NCBI GenBank assembly: GCA_017503065.1
Contig: JAFVTT010000023.1
Span: 1-64,000, forward strand
Length of the DNA: 64,000 nucleotides
From: Bacteroidaceae bacterium
GTDB lineage: Bacteria > Bacteroidota > Bacteroidia > Bacteroidales > Bacteroidaceae
Direction: 5' to 3'
Part shown: positions 55,272-62,968 of the stretch, piece by piece
Layout of the letters: the number at the start of each line of letters is the position of its first letter
Numbering within the stretch: position 1 is the first letter of the stretch
Notes under the pieces: generated by a model
What the model was told of the DNA's origin: nothing
Seen by the model: the letters and a program-made list of their open reading frames with translations, nothing else
The model's database searches: none
Translations under genes and position numbers: made by a program

Positions 55272-56606
55272 ATGCCGAGAGGAATGAACCTGCTTCTTCG
55301 TGTCATACTATGCATGTTGTGCCTAGTCCCTGTGTTGATGTCTGCCCAACAAATCAAGGTGGCAGACTTTGCAAGGCTCAGGAAACCGTTTCTGCGTCCA
55401 AGGCCATACACCGTGGACAAGCAGTTTGCATTGCTGGACCTTTACACACAGGAGAAGGTTTTTGAATTCCTCATCGGTCAGCAACCCGTGCAGGTTCAGG
55501 AGGGGGAGGGCATGGTAACTCTGATGTTGCCCGACATGACCGCATTTTTTACCATAAGGCATCCCGATTACGGACAACTCGTATGGAAGGTTCCCGATGG
55601 TCCCCTGCACAGGAAGAAACGCTACCATGCGCAACTTCTTACGGACAGTCCTGACAAGGAATTTTCCATCGCCCATCAGTGGGCGGTGTTCCGCCTGCAG
55701 CCTGCTCAGGCAATAGTAGCTATAGACAGCACCATGCACCGTACCCTGTCGGGGCAGATACAGGTCTTGCTGCCTGTCGGCAGTCACAGCATCAGAGTGG
55801 AGGCTCCGTTCTACGAGGAACTTACAGACACCTTCGTCATTTCGGATGCCGCCCGATTGGACATGCACATCAGTCTGCATCCGTTGTATTCATATTTGGA
55901 GGTGACTTCCGAAGTACCAGGGGCGGAAATCCGTCTCGACGGTTATCCGATTGGTAAGGGCGAGGCACGCAGCGGACGCATCTCCCCCGGGGTACACGAA
56001 CTTTCACTGTACCGTGGTCCTTTATGCATTCACCGCAGTTCTGTTACCCTGGCTTCGGGCGAACGGCGAATCCTGTCCATCGGTGGTGAAACAGCAGAAA
56101 ACCGCTCCGACGCCTTGTCTGCCAACGATACGCTTTCCGCTCATGATGCCGCCACATCCCTCATTGCACATGACGAGCAGCCCGATTCCTTCCATATCCG
56201 TGCCTTTGACGACAGTACGGAGATTTGGGTGAACCGCGAAAAGGTGGGCTACGGCTCGTGGAAAGGACAACTGGAGTCTGGCATATATGCCGTAAGCACG
56301 CGCAAGGACGGTATGGAGTCGCGTACCCAGTATGTGCAGGTAGGAGGCGGAATCCGGCAGCAAGTGAAGATGCCCACTCCATACGCCTCCTATGGCTGGC
56401 TGAGCGTATCATGCAACGTGGTGGACGCCCAGGTGTGGCTGGACGGAGTGCCGGCCGGCAGGACACCATGCATATTGCCTCCCATGCCTGCTTCCAGACG
56501 CTATGTCATTAAGGTAGGCAAGGAGGGATACAAAACCAAGGAAATAACCGTTTCGCCAAGAGGCAACGACATCTGTGATATAAAAGTAAAACTGAAAAGG
56601 AAATGA
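55272..56606 (+). CDS. PEGA-repeat exported protein
   Basis: A 444-aa protein with an N-terminal signal peptide (LLRVILCMLCLVPVLMSAQ). Four PEGA-like repeats of about 45-70 residues follow the N-terminal third; two clear ones begin YLEVTSEVPGAEIRLDGYPI and LSVSCNVVDAQVWLDGVPAG. PEGA domains are surface or periplasmic binding folds found in secretion and carbohydrate-related proteins. It is the first gene of the divergent operon shared with a 233-aa protein and the PAAR-like protein, 158 nt from the E1-like gene. A second ATG at 55284 would also give a signal peptide. Confidence 0.7.
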   Translation: MPRGMNLLLRVILCMLCLVPVLMSAQQIKVADFARLRKPFLRPRPYTVDKQFALLDLYTQEKVFEFLIGQQPVQVQEGEGMVTLMLPDMTAFFTIRHPDYGQLVWKVPDGPLHRKKRYHAQLLTDSPDKEFSIAHQWAVFRLQPAQAIVAIDSTMHRTLSGQIQVLLPVGSHSIRVEAPFYEELTDTFVISDAARLDMHISLHPLYSYLEVTSEVPGAEIRLDGYPIGKGEARSGRISPGVHELSLYRGPLCIHRSSVTLASGERRILSIGGETAENRSDALSANDTLSAHDAATSLIAHDEQPDSFHIRAFDDSTEIWVNREKVGYGSWKGQLESGIYAVSTRKDGMESRTQYVQVGGGIRQQVKMPTPYASYGWLSVSCNVVDAQVWLDGVPAGRTPCILPPMPASRRYVIKVGKEGYKTKEITVSPRGNDICDIKVKLKRK

Positions 56607-56625
56607 CCCCCCAAAAAACTGAGGT

Positions 56626-57327
56626 ATGAGCGATAAATCTGTAAACGAACTCTTCAATGAGACCAAGTCAAAACTGAACGGCTATGCCATGCTGTTCTAC
56701 TTTCATCTGGCCAACATCTGTATCAAGGCCGATCCCCTGGCACTGCTCTCCACTACAGTGGAAATGGATGGCGCAGAACTGAATCTGGAGGATGTGGCCG
56801 ACGCCGGACTGGCCGATGACTATACATTCTACATTACTCCCAGAGCAGCGGAATATGTCTTCCCCGTATGCAAGGCCATAAAAATGGCGCATCCTGAATT
56901 CAAGATGGAGGAGAAGGTGGAGCGCAATGAACTCTCCGACGAGGAGGAGACCGTCATCTACTACACCATGCCCATAGTGAACGAAGACCGTCGCGACGTG
57001 TGCAATGACTTCATAAAGACCGAGTACGATGTCATCGCCGCCAAGATGGATGTTGCCTTCACCGCAGGTTCAGCCAAGATAGTGGCGACAATGGCAGGTG
57101 CAGAAGCCGAGGCAGTGGACAGGGTGAAGGAAAAACTTCAGGAGGTCTATGACCAGCACAAGCAGATGTGCGACAAGTTACGTGACGAGAAGATGCAGGA
57201 GGTGGAAGAGGCGTACCAGAAATATCTTTCCGAACAGACAGAGCAGAACAAGCAGGCGGAAGAGAAACAGGCTGCCGAGGGCGGTCAGAGTATCTTCAGC
57301 ATGAACATGAACGACGACGACGAATAA
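56626..57327 (+). CDS. Hypothetical helical protein, 233 aa
   Basis: Begins MSDKSVNELFNETK. A globular N-terminal half (about 1-150) and a coiled-coil C-terminal half (about 150-215) end in an acidic tail, NMNDDDE. No membrane segment or signal peptide, so it is cytoplasmic. I recognise no family. It lies 19 nt after the PEGA gene and 38 nt before the PAAR-like gene, so it could be a chaperone, adaptor or substrate for the putative injection apparatus. Confidence 0.6.
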   Translation: MSDKSVNELFNETKSKLNGYAMLFYFHLANICIKADPLALLSTTVEMDGAELNLEDVADAGLADDYTFYITPRAAEYVFPVCKAIKMAHPEFKMEEKVERNELSDEEETVIYYTMPIVNEDRRDVCNDFIKTEYDVIAAKMDVAFTAGSAKIVATMAGAEAEAVDRVKEKLQEVYDQHKQMCDKLRDEKMQEVEEAYQKYLSEQTEQNKQAEEKQAAEGGQSIFSMNMNDDDE

Positions 57328-57365
57328 CGCTAAGTTTCCATTGACCTCGAAAACCCTAAACTACT

Positions 57366-57755
57366 ATGGCAAAATATGTTTGTATGGGCGCCATGTTAAA
57401 GTGCAGTTTTGGCATGACACCTTCCATGCTGATGGTCACAGTCCCCATGCGCCCTATGATACAGAATAAGCCCAAGGCCACCATCATGGACTTCGTTCCG
57501 ATGATGAACATAATGCCTTTCGGTATGTGTCGCTCTATGGCAAATCCCACGGTTGCATCGGCCACGGCAGCCGCTATGGGAGTCCTGACGCCGATGCCGT
57601 GCATTCCGGTTACGGTTGCACCCTGGGCACCAGGAGGCAAGGAACTGATAACTAACATGCCGGCATTGTTGGACAACTGCAAATTGATGTGCGCATATGG
57701 AGGTAATATCTCTATAACCAATCCAGGGCACACGGAGAATACCAAGGCAAAATAA
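57366..57755 (+). CDS. PAAR-like (DUF4280) tip protein
   Basis: A 129-aa protein starting AKYVCMGAMLKCSFG and containing paired cysteines C6, C13, C54, C79, C104 and C109 with MNIMPFGMC and LMCAYGGNIS. This is the DUF4280 pattern, regarded as a PAAR-like spike tip for type VI and other contractile systems. Such proteins sharpen the spike and may carry effectors. It is the last gene of the plus-strand unit beside the E1/E2/Ubl operon and is the strongest sign that the neighbourhood encodes an injection system. Confidence 0.75.
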   Translation: MAKYVCMGAMLKCSFGMTPSMLMVTVPMRPMIQNKPKATIMDFVPMMNIMPFGMCRSMANPTVASATAAAMGVLTPMPCIPVTVAPWAPGGKELITNMPALLDNCKLMCAYGGNISITNPGHTENTKAK

Positions 57756-57973
57756 CAGCCTGTTGCGGCATTGTTCCTAAGGATCACTTTTTGTTCTCAT
57801 GATGATGCAAACGAATCATTAGTGATCGTTAGCCGAACGATTTCCGATGGTAAAATTTACCATTATTGAGGATATAGGCAAAGTGTCGTGAAGTTCGGAT
57901 GTCTTCTTTAATAATAAATACATGTATCTTTTATTATTGTAATGACTTTTACGATAATGTAGATTAAGCACCA
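57756..57973. other. Intergenic region with paired-palindrome element
   Basis: No gene. It contains the second copy of the ATGGTAAA(N)TTTACCAT element (57847-57863) with its partner palindrome just to the left, in the opposite orientation to the copy at 29056. No clear TAnnTTTG box for the downstream radical-SAM gene was found. Confidence 0.5.
57823..57863 (-). repeat. Paired-palindrome element, copy 2
   Basis: On the minus strand the sequence ATGGTAAATTTTACCAT is followed by CGGAAATCGTTCGGCTAACG, homologous to the element at 29056-29096. The 8-bp arms are identical; only the central base and scattered linker bases differ. Confidence 0.6.
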
Positions 57974-59164
57974 ATGAGCAGTATTATCAATCCATTCGCA
58001 CGTCCGCTGTACGTGATGACAAAACCGGCCGGAGCACATTGCAACTTGGCCTGTGACTATTGCTACTATTTGGAAAAGCAGAACCTGTACAAGAATGAGG
58101 ATAGGCATGTTATGTCCGACCAGCTTACGGAGGTGTTTATCCGCGAATACATTCAGTCTCAGTTCGTTCGTGAAGTGAACTTTACCTGGCATGGCGGCGA
58201 ACCCATGATACGTCCGCTAGACTACTACAGGAAGGTGGTTCGATGGCAGCGGCAATATGCAGAGGGTAGGCTTATCCTGAACTGCCTTCAGACCAATGGT
58301 ACATTGCTTACTCCGGAATGGTGCCGCTTTCTGCACGACGAGGGGTGGCTGGTTGGCATAAGCATAGATGGTCCGCAGGATATGCACGACGCATACCGTA
58401 CGAAGCGTAATGGTGCTCCGACATGGGAAAAGGTTATGCGAGGTATTGAAATGCTTGAGCGTTATGACGTGGAGTGGAACGCAATGGCTGTGGTGAACGA
58501 TATTACAGTTGCACGTCCGCTGGATTTCTACAGGTTCTTCCGAGACGAACTGGAGTGCCGGTATTTGCAGTTTACTCCTGTGGTGGAAAGGATACACCGG
58601 CATAGCGACGGACGCCATCTGGCACATGTTATGGATGGCGAGGAATATGAGGTGGCTCCTTTCAGCGTGACTCCCGAGGCTTGGGGAGAATTCCTATGTG
58701 CCATATTTGACGAGTGGTACAATAATGACGTAGGGGAGATGTTCGTGCAGACCTTTGAGGCAACGTTGGCCAATTGGGCTGGTGTAACGCCTGGGGTATG
58801 CTCCCTTTCTAACTGGTGCGGTCATGCAGCCGTGATGGAGCACAACGGAGACATTTATTGTTGCGACCATTTTGTGTTCCCGGAGTATTATTTGGGTAAT
58901 ATCCGTAACCGTGGCATTCTGGAAATGCTGAACAGTGAAAAGCAGATGGCTTTTGCAGGCATGAAAACAAAGGGGTTACCCACACAGTGCAGGCAATGTC
59001 AGTGGCAGTTCGCCTGCCATGGGGAATGTCCAAGAAACCGTTTTACCAAAACTAAGGACGGAGAAGCAGGACTGAACTACCTTTGCCGTGGTTACCAACG
59101 TTTCTTTGAACATTCGGCTCCTTTCATGGATAAACTGAAACAGAAGTTTTGCGATAAGGAATAA
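57974..59164 (+). CDS. Anaerobic sulfatase-maturating enzyme (radical SAM)
   Basis: Oxidises the active-site Ser or Cys of sulfatases to formylglycine using S-adenosylmethionine. The 396-aa protein starts at MSSIINPFARPLYV. The radical-SAM cluster is CNLACDYC (CxxxCxxC), GGEPMI follows, and the C-terminal SPASM region has extra clusters with CSLSNWCGHA, CCDHF, CRQCQWQFACHGECPRN. It can serve the Ser-type sulfatase at 19771 in trans. Confidence 0.94.
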   Translation: MSSIINPFARPLYVMTKPAGAHCNLACDYCYYLEKQNLYKNEDRHVMSDQLTEVFIREYIQSQFVREVNFTWHGGEPMIRPLDYYRKVVRWQRQYAEGRLILNCLQTNGTLLTPEWCRFLHDEGWLVGISIDGPQDMHDAYRTKRNGAPTWEKVMRGIEMLERYDVEWNAMAVVNDITVARPLDFYRFFRDELECRYLQFTPVVERIHRHSDGRHLAHVMDGEEYEVAPFSVTPEAWGEFLCAIFDEWYNNDVGEMFVQTFEATLANWAGVTPGVCSLSNWCGHAAVMEHNGDIYCCDHFVFPEYYLGNIRNRGILEMLNSEKQMAFAGMKTKGLPTQCRQCQWQFACHGECPRNRFTKTKDGEAGLNYLCRGYQRFFEHSAPFMDKLKQKFCDKE

Positions 59165-59274
59165 CTTTCAATGTAATGTGTTGTCCGATAAAGGAGGGGG
59201 TATTAAGAAGAATGTGGCACACGTTTCATTCCCTCCAACCTTTACCGGACACCAATATTCGGAAATAAAGCCTC

Positions 59275-60150
59275 TTACCTCTTCACAACCAGTCTCAGCA
59301 CAAACCATAGGTGCTGGCGTATAGCCGCTACGAAACCATAGTGGCGGCACATGATGCGGAAACGTTCGCAAAGGGACTTGCGATGGTTCTTCGTTGTCAT
59401 GCCCTCGGCCAGGTAGTCCGTAAGTATCAGGCGTGTGTTGAACAGGGGCAGGTCCTGTTGCTGTGCATCTTTCATGATACGTATGCACCAGTCGAAATCG
59501 CCGCTGAAACGGTAGCGCAGGTTGTAGTGGAACTTGCGTGCCATATCCGTTCGCACATAGAAACTCTGGTGGCACACCAGCATGCCGCTGAGGAAACTGC
59601 GCCATGAAAGGACTTCGGGAGCCTGCAAACGACGGTGACGAAGGAACTCTCCCTTGTCGTCGACGATGTCGGTCTCGCCATAGAGGACAGCCGGCCAAGT
59701 CTCCTCATCAAACTCTTTGCCGTGTACCGAGGTTACGCCCTCTACAATCCTTTCCAACGTATCATCCGAATGGAACTTGTCTCCTGCATTCAGGAAAACC
59801 AGGTAATCTCCATTGGAGTTGTCGATGGCCTTGTTCATGGCATCGTAAAGACCGTTGTCTGGTTCGCGTATAAACTGGATGTCGTGCGGGTGGGCACACA
59901 CCGAGTTGTCCTCGGCATACTCCTGTATCAGGGAGAGCGTGCTGTCGCTACTCAGCCCGTCGACTATCAGATGCTCAATGTGCGGATAGGTCTGTGATGC
60001 AACACTCTGCAACGTGCGTTCCAGAGTCTGCTCGGCATTGTACGTTACGGTAACTACAGTAAACTTTGGTTGGTAAGGTTCATCCAAAGTGTTGCTCTGT
60101 GTCTTCGTGCTCGACGGAGGCACAGGCGAAGCAGGGTCTACTTCTGGCAT
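59275..60150 (-). CDS. Glycosyltransferase family 2 protein
   Basis: A 291-aa GT-A-type glycosyltransferase: FTVVTVTYNAEQTLERTLQS at the N-terminus, IVDGLSSDST, and the donor-binding DNGLYDAMNKAIDNSNGDY with LNAGDKF as the DxD-like region. It probably adds sugars during surface polysaccharide or glycan synthesis. The start overlaps the end of the YfhO gene by 13 nt. Confidence 0.9.
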   Translation of the reverse strand: MPEVDPASPVPPSSTKTQSNTLDEPYQPKFTVVTVTYNAEQTLERTLQSVASQTYPHIEHLIVDGLSSDSTLSLIQEYAEDNSVCAHPHDIQFIREPDNGLYDAMNKAIDNSNGDYLVFLNAGDKFHSDDTLERIVEGVTSVHGKEFDEETWPAVLYGETDIVDDKGEFLRHRRLQAPEVLSWRSFLSGMLVCHQSFYVRTDMARKFHYNLRYRFSGDFDWCIRIMKDAQQQDLPLFNTRLILTDYLAEGMTTKNHRKSLCERFRIMCRHYGFVAAIRQHLWFVLRLVVKR

Positions 60151-62690
60151 TTTCTTTTCTTTAATATTAGTGTTATTATCTTTCCTACTATTATCAGTCC
60201 CAGCAATGCCAGTGCACCATAGGCTATGGCCTCGGTGGTGTGCACGGTTTGCGGGTCGAAGGTCATGACCACCTCGTGCTTGCCGGCAGGAACCTGTATG
60301 GCACGCAAGATGTAGTTGGCACGTGCCACGGGGACTTCCTCACCCGACACTGTTGCCGTCCATCCGGGATAGTATATGTCGGAGAACACCAGCACGCCAC
60401 CCTTCTCTGAGTCTATCTCGTAGGCAAGGCGGTTGGCCTCGTAACTTGTCAACTTCACACTGACACGGCATGAGTCTGCATCGGCAGGCACGCTGCCCAA
60501 CATATCCTGGAACTTCCTGTCCACAACGGCCACACGGCGGAGGTCATCCTTGCCAATGGCGGCAAGTTCGTCATCGGCATTGTCCACCCAATGTATGGAA
60601 GACACAGACCAGGCATTGCCCATGGCATGAGGGTTGAACACGGGCACCTTGTTGCCGTCGCTGGTCTTCATGATGACATACTTCATGTTGAGCATGTCCA
60701 GCACAGGGAAGAGGCTGTCGCCATTCACCTTTGCCAGGTCTCCACCGGTTTCGGCCGCAGCCTTCTGCAGGCGTACCATCTCGGGACTGATGTGCGACTC
60801 TATTACCTCCTGATAACGGCGCAACTTGGCTGCATGGTAACCGCCGATGCTCTTGTGCCAATATGATGCATCGTTGCTGTTGAAGGTGCTTACGGTCATG
60901 TCCAGTGTACGGTAATACATATCGGGGTCCAGCAGAATCATCTCATCGGCATGAGTGCGCTGGAAGTTCTGCTCCACCGGGCGTGGGTACACAAACATGT
61001 CATCGTTCAGATAACGCTTGTTCACCGACCACATATCCCACAGACAAAGGAGAATAATGAGCAGTGTCATGGGGATAGCCTTCAGTTTGCCAAAGTAATG
61101 CAGCACCATCAGGATTGTGCCGATAACGATGATCCAGAAGGAACGCATGGCGTCCACAGAGAACACATGACGGCGCATATCGCTGAGGTTATCCAGCAAA
61201 CCGTTCACAAACTGCTGGTCAACATAACCGGCACTGACCAGTCCCTGTATACCATTGTACTCGCTTGTGGACACATAGTTGCCGAAGAAGGCATCGGGCA
61301 CAAGCCAGAACAGGAGGCATATACCGCCTGTTATGGCAAAGCTGAGCCAAAGGGCATTTATCTCCTTATTTATTATAGGCACGCGCACGTGCACGCATGA
61401 GGGGTCCTCCACAAATCTCTTCAGTGCCATCATGGCCATAAGGGGGATGGTGAACTCCGCTATCACCAGGATGGATGCCACGGTACGGAACTTGTCGTAC
61501 ATGGGCACGTAGTCCAGGAAGAAGTCGGTAAGCCCCATGAAGTTCTTGCCCCACGACAATGCTATGGAAAGCATGGTGGCCAGAAGCAAGGCCCAGCATA
61601 CGGGTCCACGGACGATGAGCAGACACAGCACGAACAGCATGCACACGAAGGCACCCACATATACCGGACCGCTGGTGCCGGGCTGCTCGCCCCAATATTG
61701 CCCCAACTGCTGGTACAGGGGGCGGTACTGGCTGTCTGCCTTGGACATGGCCGTCTCGCTCTGCGACAAGGGCATGCTTGCACCACCCTTGGTGTTGGGC
61801 ACGAGCAGGGTCCATGTCTCACCTATGCCATAACTCCAGGCGGTAATGTAACTGCGCTCCAGACCGCTTGACGTCTGGTCGGCAGCATCCTTGGTCTTAT
61901 GTGTCAGTTCTGTCTTGCCACGCATGGTCTCCTTGCTGTATTCCCATGTGTGGTAAAGATTGGACAGGTTGATGGCCACGCCCAGCAGGCAACCAACGGC
62001 AAAGGCGATACTGCCCTTCAGCCAGCGCACCATACCCTTACGACTTAGGTCGGAGAGCAACCATCCTATAGACAAGGCAAAGATGGGTACAAGGAAGTAA
62101 TAGGTCATCTGCACATGGTTGGAAACAATCTGCAATGCCATGAACAGGCCGCTGACTGCTATGCCCCAACCGCGCTTGCCTCTATAACAGAGTGCCATAC
62201 CACCTATGGTGGGAGGGATGAAAGCCAGGGTGTAGAGTTTCCAGATATGTCCTGCCGCTATGATGATGAAGTAGTAACTGGAGAATGCCCATAACACTGC
62301 ACCCAAGGCCGCCATCCATACCTTGAAATCGAAGCAGCGGAGCATGATATAGAAGCCCAGCAGCATGATGAACACATAGGATGCCACGGTGGGCAGGAAC
62401 AGGCTGTACCACTGTTTCAGTTCTGCTAACGAGTCGGTACTGTCGTAGGACGGTGCCATCTGGTACGTAGGCATGCCGGAGAAGAGCGTATTGGTCCAAC
62501 GGGTACGTTCGCCGTTGTGCTTCTCACGGTACTCGTTCATCTCCACACCTGCACCTACGCCTCCGGTATGGTCGTGCCCGGACAGCACCTTGCCATCCAT
62601 GATAGGTTCCCAGAAGTATGCCACGCTGATGATGGCAAACAATGCCACCACGCCTGCTTCAATCAAATATTTCCTGTAGTTTTTCATCAT
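60138..62690 (-). CDS. YfhO family membrane protein
   Basis: An 850-aa inner-membrane protein with about 12 membrane segments and periplasmic loops, matching the bacterial YfhO family (GT-C-like fold associated with glycosylation of envelope polymers). The start is at the ATG pair 62690/62687; 62690 is given. The C-terminus is extracytoplasmic with a final membrane segment LGLIIVGKIITLIL. Its overlap with the GT2 gene suggests they act in one surface-glycan pathway. Confidence 0.88.
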   Translation of the reverse strand: MMKNYRKYLIEAGVVALFAIISVAYFWEPIMDGKVLSGHDHTGGVGAGVEMNEYREKHNGERTRWTNTLFSGMPTYQMAPSYDSTDSLAELKQWYSLFLPTVASYVFIMLLGFYIMLRCFDFKVWMAALGAVLWAFSSYYFIIIAAGHIWKLYTLAFIPPTIGGMALCYRGKRGWGIAVSGLFMALQIVSNHVQMTYYFLVPIFALSIGWLLSDLSRKGMVRWLKGSIAFAVGCLLGVAINLSNLYHTWEYSKETMRGKTELTHKTKDAADQTSSGLERSYITAWSYGIGETWTLLVPNTKGGASMPLSQSETAMSKADSQYRPLYQQLGQYWGEQPGTSGPVYVGAFVCMLFVLCLLIVRGPVCWALLLATMLSIALSWGKNFMGLTDFFLDYVPMYDKFRTVASILVIAEFTIPLMAMMALKRFVEDPSCVHVRVPIINKEINALWLSFAITGGICLLFWLVPDAFFGNYVSTSEYNGIQGLVSAGYVDQQFVNGLLDNLSDMRRHVFSVDAMRSFWIIVIGTILMVLHYFGKLKAIPMTLLIILLCLWDMWSVNKRYLNDDMFVYPRPVEQNFQRTHADEMILLDPDMYYRTLDMTVSTFNSNDASYWHKSIGGYHAAKLRRYQEVIESHISPEMVRLQKAAAETGGDLAKVNGDSLFPVLDMLNMKYVIMKTSDGNKVPVFNPHAMGNAWSVSSIHWVDNADDELAAIGKDDLRRVAVVDRKFQDMLGSVPADADSCRVSVKLTSYEANRLAYEIDSEKGGVLVFSDIYYPGWTATVSGEEVPVARANYILRAIQVPAGKHEVVMTFDPQTVHTTEAIAYGALALLGLIIVGKIITLILKKRKCQK

Positions 62691-62786
62691 ATTATAAATT
62701 CGTTCAACGCCAATCGTTATCATCCTTACACAGGGATGCTCAGCGTCGCATGTCATTCCGTTGTTGCGTTTTCGTTTCCCGCTTTT

Positions 62787-62908
62787 CATACCCCCTCCCC
62801 CTTCGGGTACTCCCCCTGTCTCAGGGGGAGAAAGTAGATGATGGCTTTCCTTGCTACTTTGTCCCCCTGAGACAGGGGGACGAGGAACGGAGTTCCGGAG
62901 GGGGTATG
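62787..62908. repeat. Nested inverted-repeat element, hairpin module copy 2
   Basis: A 122-bp imperfect palindromic element: outer arms CATACCCCCTCC / GGAGGGGGTATG enclose two mirror-related inner hairpins, CCCCCTGTCTCAGGGGG and CCCCCTGAGACAGGGGG. On the minus strand 62787-62835 is homologous to 17851-17890. It lies between YfhO and typA in a 278-nt gene-free stretch that also contains TTTCCG-type tracts (about 62918-62969). Such elements resemble REP/MITE-type dispersed repeats. Confidence 0.7.
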
Positions 62909-62968
62909 TTACCTATCCGTTCTCCGTTTCCCGTTTTCCGCTTTCCGCTTCTCACCTTTCCGTTTTCC

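Noticed and set aside
44415..57755. Reading the cluster as an ordinary Bacteroidetes type VI (T6SSiii) locus
   Set aside because: Sheath, tube, ClpV, VgrG and recognisable TssN-TssR proteins are not seen, and E1/E2/Ubl/RING genes are not part of the described T6SSiii set.
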